A stretch of DNA of 64,000 bases from an uncultured Coriobacteriaceae bacterium. Its GTDB lineage: Bacteria > Actinomycetota > Coriobacteriia > Coriobacteriales > Atopobiaceae. Shown here in pieces: positions 16,274-25,807 of this stretch. The position numbers and the translations under genes are program-made. How positions within the stretch are numbered: position 1 is the first letter of the stretch; the number at the start of each line of letters is the position of its first letter. Location: contig CADAAU010000004.1 of assembly GCA_902786015.1 (NCBI GenBank), positions 62,001-126,000 on the forward strand. The letters are read 5' to 3'. The notes under the pieces were generated by a model. That model was not told where the DNA came from. It did no database searches and saw only the letters and a list, made by a program, of their open reading frames with translations.

Positions 16274-18496
16274 ATGGCACAGGACGAGATTATCTACGAG
16301 CCGCTTGCGGGGACGCCCGAGGCACGAGAGCGTGTGGGGGCGGAACTCAAGCGCTTTGGCATGAAAACTGGTGACGAGCGCCTGGAAGTCGTCTCGCCCT
16401 ACGAGCCGAGTGGCGACCAGCCGCAAGCCATAGCAAAGCTGGCGCAGGGCGTGCGCGATGGGCTTCGATATCAGACCCTCATGGGTGTGACGGGTTCTGG
16501 CAAGACCTTCTCGATGGCAAAGACCATCGAGGCGGTAAACAAGCCCACGCTCATCATGGAACCCAACAAGACGCTTGCGGCGCAGGTTGCGAGCGAGATG
16601 AAGGAGATGTTCCCCAACAACTGCGTCGTCTACTTCGTGAGCTACTACGACTACTATCAGCCCGAAGCCTACGTCCCACAAACCGACACCTACATCGAGA
16701 AAGACGCCTCCATCAACGAGGAGGTAGAGAAGCTCCGGCACCAGGCGACCTCCAGCTTGCTCAGTCGTCGCGATGTGATTGTGGTCGCCTCCGTGAGCTG
16801 TATCTATGGCATTGGCAGTCCGCAGGACTACGCAGGGCTTGCCCCCAACGTGAGCAAGGAAGAGCCACTCGAGCGAGATGACTTTATTCGTGACCTCATC
16901 GACATCCAATACGACCGTAACGACGTGGATTTACAGCGAGGGATGTTCCGCGTACGCGGCGATACGGTGGACGTCTTTCCACCGTATGCCGAGAACCCCA
17001 TTCGCATAGGTTTCTTTGGCGACGAGGTCGAGCTCATTGCCGAGATAAGCGCGGTGACGGGCGAGGTCGTGCGGGAATACGATGCCATTCCCATCTGGCC
17101 TGCGTCACATTACGTGACGGGACGCCCCAAGGTCGCTCATGCCCTCCAGACCATCTCGGAAGAGTTGGAGAGCCGTGTGGCGGAGCTCAAGGAAGCCGAC
17201 ATGATCTTGGAGGCACAACGGCTCTCGCAGCGCACGGGCTACGATTTAGAGATGCTCGAGACCATGGGCTATTGCTCGGGTATCGAGAACTACTCACGGC
17301 ATATGGACGGACGCAAGCCGGGAGAGCCTCCGTATACGCTCATTGACTATTTCCCTGCGGACATGCTGTGCATCATCGACGAGAGCCACGTCACGGTTCC
17401 GCAGATTCGTGGCATGCACGAGGGAGACCGCTCACGTAAGGTGACGCTCGTGGAGCATGGATTCCGTCTGCCGTCCGCACTCGACAACCGCCCCTTGCGG
17501 TTCGACGAGTTCGAGAGCCGCGTGCCACAGTTCATTTACGTGAGTGCCACGCCCGGTGACTACGAGGAGCGCGTGTCGCAGCAGGAAGTGGAGCAGATCA
17601 TTCGCCCGACTGGTCTGCTTGACCCAAAGATTGACGTGCGTCCGGTTCGCGGTCAGATTGACGACCTTATGGCCGAGATCAAGGAGCGCGCGGCTCGTAA
17701 GGAGCGCGTGCTCGTGACAACGCTCACCAAGCGCATGGCGGAGGATCTTACTGACCACTTGCTCGACGAGGGAATTCGCGTGAACTACATGCATTCCGAC
17801 ACCGCGACGCTCGAGCGCGTGGACATCATCCGAGAGCTTCGAGAGGGAAAGATCGACGTCTTGGTGGGCATCAACCTGTTGCGCGAGGGACTCGACATTC
17901 CCGAGGTCTCGCTCGTGGCCATTCTCGATGCGGACAAAGAGGGCTTCCTGCGCAACCGTCGGTCGCTCATTCAGACCATGGGTCGAGCGGCGCGAAACGT
18001 CAGCGGCGAGGTCGTCATGTATGCGGACGAGATTACCGACTCCATGCGCATTGCCATCGACGAGACGCGTCGCCGCCGCTCGATTCAGGAGGCGTACAAC
18101 AAGGAGCACGGCATCGAGCCAAAGACGGTCCGCAAGGCCATTAGCGACATCAAGAGCTTTATTGCAGAGGCTACCGAGACGCTCGATGGCAAGGACCGAG
18201 AGGGCATGCATGGCGAGTTCGTGACGCCTGCATCGGCCGAGGAAGTAGCGTCGGAGCTTTCTAAGCTGCCACGTGACGAGGTGTTGCGAATCATCGCAGG
18301 ACTTGAGGAAGAGATGGCTGCCGCGGCAGATGCCATGGACTTCGAGCGTGCCGCTGCGGCGCGCGACCAACTCGTGGAGCTCAAGGGACTCGTCGAGGGG
18401 AAGTCGTCCGATGACGTTATGCGTGCGCTCAAGAAGGACGCGCGTAAGGGGAGCACGTACGCGCGACGGCGCCCCTATCGCAGGAAGAAACACTGA
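16274..18496 (+). CDS. uvrB: excinuclease ABC subunit B
   Basis: Damage-loading helicase subunit of nucleotide excision repair. From the ATG at 16274 (GAAGGAG upstream) it is 740 residues. An earlier in-frame Met at 16214 falls inside the inverted repeat and is rejected. Visible are [12 protein letters not shown] (motif I), the beta-hairpin [12 protein letters not shown], the DESHVTVPQ motif [12 protein letters not shown], the Q-x-x-GRAARN motif VI, and the C-terminal UvrC/UvrA-interacting UVR domain around [24 protein letters not shown]. It is complete and typical. It is convergent with the cysteine-synthase-like gene 18 bp away. Confidence 0.97.
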   Translation: MAQDEIIYEPLAGTPEARERVGAELKRFGMKTGDERLEVVSPYEPSGDQPQAIAKLAQGVRDGLRYQTLMGVTGSGKTFSMAKTIEAVNKPTLIMEPNKTLAAQVASEMKEMFPNNCVVYFVSYYDYYQPEAYVPQTDTYIEKDASINEEVEKLRHQATSSLLSRRDVIVVASVSCIYGIGSPQDYAGLAPNVSKEEPLERDDFIRDLIDIQYDRNDVDLQRGMFRVRGDTVDVFPPYAENPIRIGFFGDEVELIAEISAVTGEVVREYDAIPIWPASHYVTGRPKVAHALQTISEELESRVAELKEADMILEAQRLSQRTGYDLEMLETMGYCSGIENYSRHMDGRKPGEPPYTLIDYFPADMLCIIDESHVTVPQIRGMHEGDRSRKVTLVEHGFRLPSALDNRPLRFDEFESRVPQFIYVSATPGDYEERVSQQEVEQIIRPTGLLDPKIDVRPVRGQIDDLMAEIKERAARKERVLVTTLTKRMAEDLTDHLLDEGIRVNYMHSDTATLERVDIIRELREGKIDVLVGINLLREGLDIPEVSLVAILDADKEGFLRNRRSLIQTMGRAARNVSGEVVMYADEITDSMRIAIDETRRRRSIQEAYNKEHGIEPKTVRKAISDIKSFIAEATETLDGKDREGMHGEFVTPASAEEVASELSKLPRDEVLRIIAGLEEEMAAAADAMDFERAAAARDQLVELKGLVEGKSSDDVMRALKKDARKGSTYARRRPYRRKKH

Positions 18497-18514
18497 TGGG
18501 GAGGGGCTTGGCGC

Positions 18515-19462
18515 CTAGAACGTCAGGCCCTCTTCGCCGCAAAAGAGCATGGTAGAGATGTAGCGTTCGCCCGTGTCGGGCAGGATCGTGACAACGGTCT
18601 TGCCAGGGCCGAGCTCACGCGCCAGTTGCAGGGCGGCCACGACGTTGGTGCCGCTCGAGATACCGCACATGAGGCCTTCTTCACGAGCGAGCCTGCGCGT
18701 CATCTCCATGGCTTCGATGTCGGTGACGATGCAGATGTGGTCATAGATGCTCGTGTCCAGTATCTGGGGAATGATGCCGTCTCCAATGCCCATTTGCAGG
18801 TGGGTTCCCACCGAGCCACCAGAGAGAATTGCAGCGTTTTGGGGTTCGACCGCCCAGATGCGGATGTCAGGGTTCGAAGCACGCAGTACGCTGCCGATTC
18901 CAGTGAGCGTGCCACCGGTGCCGATGCCCGAGCAAAATCCGTCGATGGGTGTGTCGACGTCGGCGAGAATCTCTTGTGCCGTGTGCTCGCGATGCGCAGC
19001 GAGGTTGTCGAGATTCTCGAACTGTTGGGGAACGTAGACGCGCGGGTCCTCTTCGCGCATCTGTAGGGCTCGCTTGATGCAGCGGTCTACGCATGCGCCG
19101 ATGTCGCCATCGTCATGCTCCAGAAGAACTTCCGCGCCATAGTGGACCACGAGCTTGCGTCGCTCTACCGAGACGGAGTCGGGCATGATGATGGTGGCTC
19201 TATAACCACGGACTGCGGCAACAAGCGCAAGGCCGATTCCCTGGTTGCCGCTGGTGGGCTCGACGATAATCGAGTCGGGACGCAGCTCCCCCCGCTGCTC
19301 GGCGGCAAGGATCATCTGGAGCGCGGTGCGCGTCTTTATGGATCCTCCCACATTGGTCGCCTCGAACTTTACAAGGATGCGGGCACATTCGGTATCAGGA
19401 ATTCTTTGCAGCCGCACCAAGGGTGTGTGTCCTACCGCATCAAGTATGTTGTCGTAAATCAT
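18515..19462 (-). CDS. cysteine synthase family protein (PLP-dependent)
   Basis: A 315-residue fold-type II PLP enzyme of the CysK/CBS family, which forms cysteine from O-acetylserine (or a related activated serine) and sulfide. The PLP lysine lies in GGSIKTRTAL near residue 45. PTSGNQGIGLALVAA is the asparagine/substrate loop, SGIGTGGTLTGIG binds the PLP phosphate, and LPDTGERY is the C-terminal PLP-ring contact. The usual SVKDR around the lysine reads SIKTR, so it may be a specialised paralogue. The ATG at 19462 follows GGAGAGG, and a longer frame upstream is not supported. Confidence 0.88.
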   Translation of the reverse strand: MIYDNILDAVGHTPLVRLQRIPDTECARILVKFEATNVGGSIKTRTALQMILAAEQRGELRPDSIIVEPTSGNQGIGLALVAAVRGYRATIIMPDSVSVERRKLVVHYGAEVLLEHDDGDIGACVDRCIKRALQMREEDPRVYVPQQFENLDNLAAHREHTAQEILADVDTPIDGFCSGIGTGGTLTGIGSVLRASNPDIRIWAVEPQNAAILSGGSVGTHLQMGIGDGIIPQILDTSIYDHICIVTDIEAMEMTRRLAREEGLMCGISSGTNVVAALQLARELGPGKTVVTILPDTGERYISTMLFCGEEGLTF

Positions 19463-19540
19463 GTGCCTCTCCGATCCTTTACAACGGACACCTGATTGTA
19501 GCAGGTCTTGCATCATGCGGGTTTGGCGCTTTGGGGGTAG

Positions 19541-19562
19541 GAAACGATGGGATACTCCTTTG
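19541..19562. repeat. half copy of the palindromic element (copy 3)
   Basis: GAAACGATGGGATACTCCTT at 19541-19560 matches one arm of the 10713 palindrome with one base missing. The opposite arm is absent, and the sequence runs directly into the terminator of the small-peptide gene. Confidence 0.6.
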
Positions 19563-19568
19563 ACTGAG

Positions 19569-19597
19569 AAAAAACGGAGCGATCGGTGACCGCCCCG
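19569..19597 (-). terminator. intrinsic terminator of the double-glycine peptide gene
   Basis: On the minus strand CGGGGCG and CGCTCCG form a 7-bp stem (one G-U pair) with a 9-nt loop, followed immediately by TTTTTT. It lies 26 bp after the stop at 19623 and shows that the small gene is a separate transcription unit. Confidence 0.75.
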
Positions 19598-19622
19598 CCA
19601 TGCGTTATTGGCTATGTAGTTG

Positions 19623-19817
19623 TTACCACGATCCGGTGGCGCCGCCATCCTTGGGCTCATCGGGATTCGATTTCTTGAGATGGCGTAGTCTATTGCGTAC
19701 GAAACTGTTCGAAACCATTCCGCCGTTCAGCTTCTCGAGATCATCCTCGTTGAGCTCGACCTCGCTGTTGGACTCGACTTCGACGGTTGCGTTCTTTTTG
19801 GCGTTGTCGGTTGTCAT
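19623..19817 (-). CDS. small peptide with double-glycine leader (putative RiPP/bacteriocin precursor)
   Basis: A 64-residue peptide. The ATG at 19817 has a perfect AAAGGAG site. The N-terminal 33 residues look like a leader, acidic and ending ELNEDDLEKLNGG, the form recognised by C39-type export proteases and by many peptide-modifying systems. Cleavage after GG would release a 31-residue basic then Gly-rich core (MVSNSFVRNRLRHLKK...), with no cysteine. It has its own terminator. No modifying enzyme, peptidase or exporter is encoded nearby, so the processing machinery would have to be elsewhere. It could also be an uncharacterised small protein that only resembles a leader. Confidence 0.62.
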   Translation of the reverse strand: MTTDNAKKNATVEVESNSEVELNEDDLEKLNGGMVSNSFVRNRLRHLKKSNPDEPKDGGATGSW

Positions 19818-19989
19818 TGTGTTTCTCCTTTGCCTCATTGCTGTCAGTTGCAATTACAAAACATAATACGCATCCCGCATGCGTGCGTCCCAGATTCTTT
19901 TGGTTTCCATGCTATTGCGGTCTACGGAGATTGCTACTTTGAACGATACTACGGAGGATTGTAAGGATGCTTCCATGGCCTACGGGATC

Positions 19990-20964
19990 TTAATATCCCA
20001 ACGTGCGGTCGACGAGGCGGGCGAGTGGTCTGCCGGTAGCGAAGTTATGCAGGTCCTCGCAAAAGAGCTCGACACATCGGGTGCGCGTCCAGCCCATGGT
20101 CATGTTTCCCGAGACGTGTGGCGTCAGAAAGACGTTTGGAGCGTCCCACAGCGGGTCATCTGCTGGAAGTGGCTCGGGCGTCATCACGTCGAGTGCCGCC
20201 CCGCCAAGATGTCCGTTCTCGAGCGCGGCGATGAGTGCTTGCTGATCGATCGCGGATCCACGTCCGACGTTGATAACGACGGCGCGCTCAGGCAACAGGG
20301 CGATGCGGCGAGCATCGAGGATGTGGGCTGTCTGGGGGGTGCCGGGCAGGGCCATGGCAAGAACATCGGTGGAGGGAAGCACCTCGTCGAGCTGGTCTAT
20401 GGCGAAGACATGTGAGAATGGGGCCCTGGCTCGTCCGCTGCGACTCACTCCTATGATGGGTCGAGCGCCGAGGGCGAGGGCTTTGCTGGCGTAGGCGGAT
20501 CCAATGTTTCCGGCCCCTAGGACGCAGATATTGACCTCGCGGATGGAGCGGATTGGCAGTTGGTTATCCCATCCTCGCGCCTGCGTGATGCGCTGGTAGG
20601 CGGGGATGCGACGCAGAAGCATGAAGGTTGCCATGAGTATGTGCTCGGCGATGGTTTCGTCGTAGCAGCCAGACGAGTTGGTGAGCAGGCAGTTTGGGTT
20701 GGCAAAAAGCGAGGGGTTGCTGCAGTATGGGTCGACTCCCGCGAAGGTGCAACAATACCACTGGAGCTGCGGACCTGCGGCGGCGAGCAGCTCGGGCGAG
20801 TGGCCAAGAAGGACCTCGGCGCGCTGCAGACAATCCTTCGCTGCTTCTTCTTCGCCAGGCATAAAGAACTCGACCTGGAATCCCAAATTGGCAGAAACGG
20901 AGCGGATGTGCTCGCGCTGTTCGGCGCTTAGCCACTCCACACAGACACAAATCGTTCGCGGCAT
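19990..20964 (-). CDS. D-2-hydroxyacid dehydrogenase family protein
   Basis: A 324-residue NAD(P)-dependent oxidoreductase acting on a D-2-hydroxy or 2-keto acid. The nucleotide-binding motif CVLGAGNIGSAYA is near residue 148. Catalytic-domain features are the NVGRGSAIDQQAL segment, the Glu in the LDVMTPEPLP loop and the His in LTPHVSGNM, in the order of the family. GAGGAG precedes the ATG. The N-terminal domain is divergent and cysteine-rich, so the substrate is unassigned. The gap 19818-19989 before it shows no gene. Confidence 0.88.
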   Translation of the reverse strand: MPRTICVCVEWLSAEQREHIRSVSANLGFQVEFFMPGEEEAAKDCLQRAEVLLGHSPELLAAAGPQLQWYCCTFAGVDPYCSNPSLFANPNCLLTNSSGCYDETIAEHILMATFMLLRRIPAYQRITQARGWDNQLPIRSIREVNICVLGAGNIGSAYASKALALGARPIIGVSRSGRARAPFSHVFAIDQLDEVLPSTDVLAMALPGTPQTAHILDARRIALLPERAVVINVGRGSAIDQQALIAALENGHLGGAALDVMTPEPLPADDPLWDAPNVFLTPHVSGNMTMGWTRTRCVELFCEDLHNFATGRPLARLVDRTLGY

Positions 20965-21274
20965 GTTTTCTCCTCACCTGCATACTGGTCACCCAAACAT
21001 GTTAATCCAATTGCGACGGGGGATGGCGTCTGTGGCCTTTTCGGTTGTTTGATTGGTGAAACGATAGTGATGCGACACGAATACCACGTCGCTTGCGAGG
21101 TCCCCGACCTTCCGCATGATGGTGTCCATGCGGGCAGGTGTGATTTGCGGGTTCGTGCCAAGTCCGTAGAACGGCAGCCAACAGACGGGGCTGTCGGCTG
21201 TGTCAGCGAGGCGGTGCGCCAGAAGCGCCCAACCCAACGCAGCGTATCGTTACCATGGGAAGACGCTGTATTCC
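20965..21274 (-). other. intergenic stretch with a possible 82-codon open frame
   Basis: A minus-strand frame at 20989-21237 (TTG start) encodes LGWALLAHRLADTADSP...FVSHHYRFTN. It lacks a clear ribosome site and I do not recognise it. It may be a remnant of a longer gene that once followed the alpha/beta hydrolase. No other feature is seen. Confidence 0.3.
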
Positions 21275-22366
21275 TCAGCTTTGGCTCAGGCGTGCAACCT
21301 TGTCGATGGCCTCAACGAAGGTGGCGGGGTGCTCCGTGTCCGAGTGGATGTCGTGACCGGACTTGATCTCGGTTTTCTCGCAATTGGGAATGCACGCCAC
21401 GACGCGCGCCGCATCCTCGTCGGTTGTGGCGGCGTAAAGGACGCCGTCTTTGCCGTAGTCCGTCATCGCCTTCAGGTATACGGTGGGGCACTCGATCTTG
21501 CGGAGCATCTCCTCTTGGTCGATGCCCTCGAGCCAGCTTCCGTCGTAGAAGGAGTCGCCAAAGCGCGGGTCCCATTCGTCCATGTAATAAATACCGCGCG
21601 TCCATGCGCGTGGAATCCATTCGTAGACGACATGCGCGTCGGGATGCCGTGTGCGGAATTCCTTCGTTTGCTCCGCCATCTTGTCCTGCAGGCCGCCGAA
21701 CAGGCCAAACAGATAGCTGTGGGCGGCATACCACGTGGGGTAGTCGGTCACCGCGTTCTGCTGCAGGAACTCGTGCGCCACGGTGTATCCGTCATACCAG
21801 GCGAACGCGCCGGCGCCCTCTTGGATCTGTTGGGGAGAGACACGGAACAGCGGCGGGTCTTCGAGCATGCATCCCGACACGTGCTCCGTGTCGTTTGACG
21901 CAATGTATGCGGCGAGTATGCCGCCCGACGAATGTCCAGAGACGATGTAGTCGCGGCCGAAGACCTGCTTGGCAAGTGCGATGATTGCGTCGCCGTTCGT
22001 CTTGCACGTGTAAAGCTCTGGTTCGTGGTCCGACTTGCCGTGTCCGAAGCAGTCGACGGCGACCACGTGGTAGCGCTTCGAAAGCTCCGGCAGGACGCTT
22101 GCGTAGTCCTTCCATTCCACGCCCTGACCGTGTACGAGCATCAGGGCCGGACCGTTGTTGGGGCCTTCGCCGTAGCTGATGGTTGCCCCGTTGACGGTCG
22201 CCTTCTTCTCCTCGAAGCCCGCTCGGTACGCGGCGTCGACGATGCGCTCCTCGGCATGGAGGTTGTTGTCGCGATAGACGAGGACTCCGGCGACCGCAGC
22301 CACGATTGTCACGGCCAGACCGACACCGACCACCTTGAGGACTTTCGTGCGAGTAGTAGTACCCAT
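21275..22366 (-). CDS. membrane-anchored alpha/beta hydrolase
   Basis: A 363-residue serine hydrolase. Residues 8-29 form a signal anchor, so the catalytic domain is probably outside the membrane. LMLVHGQGVEWKDY carries the oxyanion HG motif. AVDCFGHGKSD is followed by the nucleophile elbow VSGHSSGGILAAY, with Ser near residue 148. The C-terminal KSGHDIHSD supplies the catalytic His. Length and domain order are those of the AB_hydrolase_1 family. The substrate is unknown. It stands upstream of the D-2-hydroxyacid dehydrogenase gene on the same strand, with a 310-bp gap. Confidence 0.88.
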   Translation of the reverse strand: MGTTTRTKVLKVVGVGLAVTIVAAVAGVLVYRDNNLHAEERIVDAAYRAGFEEKKATVNGATISYGEGPNNGPALMLVHGQGVEWKDYASVLPELSKRYHVVAVDCFGHGKSDHEPELYTCKTNGDAIIALAKQVFGRDYIVSGHSSGGILAAYIASNDTEHVSGCMLEDPPLFRVSPQQIQEGAGAFAWYDGYTVAHEFLQQNAVTDYPTWYAAHSYLFGLFGGLQDKMAEQTKEFRTRHPDAHVVYEWIPRAWTRGIYYMDEWDPRFGDSFYDGSWLEGIDQEEMLRKIECPTVYLKAMTDYGKDGVLYAATTDEDAARVVACIPNCEKTEIKSGHDIHSDTEHPATFVEAIDKVARLSQS

Positions 22367-22628
22367 GGCATGCTCCCAAATAGCTCATTGTGGATGATTT
22401 CTCATTATACCTACGCCTATCACAGGGGGAAGAACCATGGGGCGGCGCGTATCGGCGAATGCTCGAAGGAGACAGTCCGGTGTCTTTGATTGGGGACCAT
22501 GGCTGGCTAGTTATCGAGCCGGATGACTACGAGCTTTCGACAACGACGTGGCTCCTCAGGAGGACCGTTGCCTTGTTGCGCCGTCGCGGTCCCTTGCGGT
22601 CCTGCCCCTGCCGCGGTCCTGCTCCGAA

Positions 22629-22702
22629 CGCGATTGTTCGCGTGCTCCATTGCCGCGTCACGTCCAATGGCGACGCCCTCTCGCACGAACTACCCAACAG
22701 GT
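22629..22702 (+). repeat. 74-bp direct repeat, copy A
   Basis: Bases 22629-22702 (starting CGCGATTGTTCGCGTGCTCC) recur at 24261-24334 with only a few differences, in the same orientation, flanking the nuclease-like gene. The last 12 bases, CTACCCAACAGG, are inverted at 22768-22779, giving a hairpin across about 66 nt. The rest of 22367-22843 shows no supportable gene. Confidence 0.85.
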
Positions 22703-22843
22703 ATATGTTATCAAACCATGTGATAAATCTATCAGGGGTTTTGTCAAAGTGGTTAAGATACAATTCTCCTGTTGGGTAGATTTGGATAGCTTGTCGTGCT
22801 GGCGGGTGGTGCTGGGGTACGAGCCTGCCGCGCGTAAGCAGCG

Positions 22844-23965
22844 TTATTTGCCGAGCGCATCGGACGCTTTGGGCATGAGTTCCCTGAATAGTTTTGTGCG
22901 CCGTTGAATCTCTACGTCTGTGGGTTGTCGAGGATTCACGTGGAGCTGCTTAGCGATTTGACGTGCGAGCAGTGCCGTGCCTTCGAGCGCTCGGATGGCG
23001 CCAAGCGTGGCTCTAAAGGTGCGGCAGCCAAGAGAGGTGAGGATGTTCGAACGAATAGCATCGCTGGTGCGACGCGCCTCTTTCTGCTGTCCGTGAAACG
23101 AGAAACTATCGTACTCGAGCGCCACCCCGAAGTCCTCCCACCACATGTCGGCGCAGATGATGTTGCGATCGGAAAGAATTCCACGCCAACCCGATACGTC
23201 GATGTCCTTGTTGAGCTCGGGGCGCGGAAGCCCAAACCCGCCAAATTCTATTGGTAGGGTGAGCATCAACGCGAGCGAGGTCTCCATGGGCGACTTTGAA
23301 TTATCGAACGCGATGCGCGCCACGTCCGTTGCGCGTTTCTCCATCGAACGGCTTCCTATCGATTGTGCCATATGTTTCAAGCTTGCGCATGTCATGAGAG
23401 CAGGGGCCTGATAGTTCGTACCAACGTTACCTGTGGGGAGTCGATAATGTCCTGCGAATTCGCATGCGATGACGGCTGCATTCACGAGGCCGCGGATGCG
23501 CTCCCAATACAGAGGCAATTCCATGACAGGTTTGTCGTCAAGACCAACGCTTGCGACGATTTCCTCTTCGGCTTTGACGGAGGCCACGAAGTCGTCGAGC
23601 AATGGCTCGAGTTTCACGTGCATGCCGCAGAGCTGGATGACGGTTAGCTCGGGGCCACTCACCAAAAGGTTGTCGCGCAGCCACACGAACGAGTTGGCCG
23701 GAACATCGCGGCTCCAAACGTGAAACTTGGCGCGCTTTCCGCGACTGCGTGCGTTGGACGACGGTACGGCGAAGTGTACAGGTCGACTCGCGATGCCAAG
23801 GTCGTCCAAGTCGATTGATTTTGTCAGCTTTGCGAAGTCGCGTTGCGTCGACAGGCAGTCGCCGTGTTGAGGCAGCGGACGAGGCTCGTTAGGCCATCTG
23901 CGCTTGGTATCGCTTATCATGCGCAGCGCTTCGCAAGCCGATGTATGGCTCAAAAAAGCGAACAT
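22844..23965 (-). CDS. AbiEi-like / PD-(D/E)XK nuclease-like protein
   Basis: A 373-residue protein. The C-terminal third has the look of a very-short-patch-repair or DUF559-like nuclease fold: ESPMETS-like SPMETSLAL, an Asp in IICADMWW, then VALEYDSFSFHG followed by Arg/Lys-rich helices. The N-terminal part (SRPVHFAVPSSNARSRGKRAKFHVWS) resembles the central domain of AbiEi-type regulators. Such proteins recur in coriobacterial genomes without known function. It stands alone between two copies of a 74-bp repeat, which suggests that it moved or was inserted. GGAG precedes the ATG. Confidence 0.6.
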   Translation of the reverse strand: MFAFLSHTSACEALRMISDTKRRWPNEPRPLPQHGDCLSTQRDFAKLTKSIDLDDLGIASRPVHFAVPSSNARSRGKRAKFHVWSRDVPANSFVWLRDNLLVSGPELTVIQLCGMHVKLEPLLDDFVASVKAEEEIVASVGLDDKPVMELPLYWERIRGLVNAAVIACEFAGHYRLPTGNVGTNYQAPALMTCASLKHMAQSIGSRSMEKRATDVARIAFDNSKSPMETSLALMLTLPIEFGGFGLPRPELNKDIDVSGWRGILSDRNIICADMWWEDFGVALEYDSFSFHGQQKEARRTSDAIRSNILTSLGCRTFRATLGAIRALEGTALLARQIAKQLHVNPRQPTDVEIQRRTKLFRELMPKASDALGK

Positions 23966-24260
23966 GGGATTCTCCGTTGTTGTGGTGGAATGTGCCCAAC
24001 TGCGAGCGGGGACCCGGAGCGGCCCGTACGCTACGGGAGGGCGGGTCGTGGTTTCCCGCCCTGCTGGGTATGCGCGACGGGAGAGTAGCCGCGTTGTCCG
24101 TCTCGCAGGACGTGCAGGCTAGTCTACCAGAAGTCGTATTTGGGGTACAGCACTGCGAGCGACTGGGATGCGTGCATGATTACCGCGTGCATGATTCGGA
24201 TGCCTGCGTGTCGGACCGCGACCCCTTGCGGGCGTACATCTGCTGCGGGCCTACTACAGT

Positions 24261-24334
24261 CGCGATTGTTCGCGTGCTCCATTGCCGCGTCATGTCCAAG
24301 AGCGATACCCTCTCGCACGAACTACCCAACAGGT
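24261..24334 (+). repeat. 74-bp direct repeat, copy B
   Basis: Second copy of the 22629 repeat. Its last 15 bases (AACTACCCAACAGGT, 24320-24334) have an exact inverted partner ACCTGTTGGGTAGTT at 24399-24413, across a 64-nt loop unlike the loop of copy A. Two GCGTGCATGATT direct repeats lie just upstream near 24171 and 24188. No gene is supported in 23966-24756. Small minus-strand frames there have no family likeness. Confidence 0.85.
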
Positions 24335-24756
24335 GAATAGTATTCTAATCAGTAAGACAAAACCGCAGGGTTTGGGCACCGATAATACCAGTGTTGATAC
24401 CTGTTGGGTAGTTAGAGGATCCTCACCGCTGGGCACCCCGCTCGCCGAGCGTTTCTTGCGTCGCTTCATCGGTGAGGAAGGAGAAGTTCATGGACGCGTA
24501 TTGCCCCTCCGAGATCCAGGCCACTAAGTGCTGGATGCGGTAGGAGAGGGCTTGACACGCTAGGGTCGCACGTGCCGCAAGTGCCCGCACTCGCCGATAG
24601 ACGGCCGATTCTACTGTACGTTCTGCAAGCATTCTGTACGTTATCGAACACACCATCATAAAAACGCCAATTAGGAATTGCTAATAGGAATACTAGTTCC
24701 GCTATATTCGTCGCCATGCTTATTTGGTAACTGCATCAATGAAATAGGAGGTGTGT

Positions 24757-25794
24757 ATGGACAATAGAGTCTATCTTGTCACGGGTGCCGCGGGGTTCCT
24801 CGGCGGCACCATCGTGAGACAGCTGATTGAGGAGGGAAAGCGCGTACGTGCCTTTGTCCTTGCGGGAGACCCTGCAATCAAATACATTCCGCAAGAGGCC
24901 GAAGTCGTGGAGGGCGACCTTACGGACATCGACTCGCTCGAACCGCTCTTTGCCGTCGAGGAAGACACACATACGGTCATGCTGCACATCGCGAGCTTCG
25001 TCTCGGTGAAGCCCGACTTTGACCAGCGGCTCATCGACATCAACGTGGGAGGATGCAAGAACATCATTGATCTGTGCCTGAGCCATCCCGAGTGCGACAA
25101 GATGGTGTACTGCTCGAGCATCGGCGCCATTCCAGAGACGCCTATGGGCACGCCCATATCGGAGGTGGACTACTTCGACGAGACCAAGGTCGTTGGCTGG
25201 TACAGCAAGTCCAAGGCGATGGCTTCCCAAGAGGTGCTCGATGCCGTGCATCACCGTGGACTCAATGCATGCATCGTTCATCCCAGTGGCATCATGGGTC
25301 CCGGCGACTATGCCATGGGTGACATCACACGCACGCTTATAGACATTCTTAACGGTGAGATGCCCAGTGGTGTTGACGGCACCTTTAACATCGTGGACGT
25401 TCGCGACCTTGCGCAGGGATGCATTGCGGCAGTGGACAAGGGCCGCTGTGGCGAGTGCTACATTCTGGCCAACGAGGTTATCGCGTTCCGCGACTTTGCG
25501 AACATGTCCATCGCCGAGCGTGGCGGTGAGCCCATAAAGGTATTCATCCCCACTAACGTGGCGGGTGTTATGGGCTCTATTATGGAGGCAGCCTCCAAGT
25601 TTACGGGAGACGAGCCTTTATTGACTACCTTCAACATCTACAACCTGGCGCGCAACAACGAGTTCGACACGTCCAAGGCGCGTGAGGAGCTTGGCTACAC
25701 CACGCGTCCCTACGAGGAGACGATCCACGACATGGTGACGTGGCTTTCCGAACAGGGTGCGTTCGCGAACGAGGCCGACACCAAATCCGAATAG
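24757..25794 (+). CDS. NAD-dependent epimerase/dehydratase family protein
   Basis: A 345-residue extended short-chain dehydrogenase. VYLVTGAAGFLGGTIVRQL is the N-terminal GxxGxxG NAD site, VEGDLTD follows, and the catalytic YxxxK reads YSKSK near residue 150. HPSGIMGPGDY and FNIVDVRDLAQG are typical of the 3-beta-hydroxysteroid-dehydrogenase-like or dihydroflavonol-reductase-like branch. The ATG at 24757 follows AGGAGG, and the GTG six bases earlier lies within that site. It is 13 bp upstream of an SDR gene and surely co-transcribed. A role on a steroid, bile acid or other hydroxy compound is possible but not shown. Confidence 0.88.
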   Translation: MDNRVYLVTGAAGFLGGTIVRQLIEEGKRVRAFVLAGDPAIKYIPQEAEVVEGDLTDIDSLEPLFAVEEDTHTVMLHIASFVSVKPDFDQRLIDINVGGCKNIIDLCLSHPECDKMVYCSSIGAIPETPMGTPISEVDYFDETKVVGWYSKSKAMASQEVLDAVHHRGLNACIVHPSGIMGPGDYAMGDITRTLIDILNGEMPSGVDGTFNIVDVRDLAQGCIAAVDKGRCGECYILANEVIAFRDFANMSIAERGGEPIKVFIPTNVAGVMGSIMEAASKFTGDEPLLTTFNIYNLARNNEFDTSKAREELGYTTRPYEETIHDMVTWLSEQGAFANEADTKSE

Positions 25795-25807
25795 GGAGGG
25801 ATCCAAT

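Noticed and set aside
22390..22779. Plus-strand open frame running through the 74-bp repeat
   Set aside because: Its sequence is partly repeat DNA also present at 24261, where the frame is not kept, so it is unlikely to be coding.
24423..24717. Small minus-strand frames upstream of the epimerase gene
   Set aside because: They lack ribosome sites and similarity, and they conflict with the probable promoter region of the epimerase operon.
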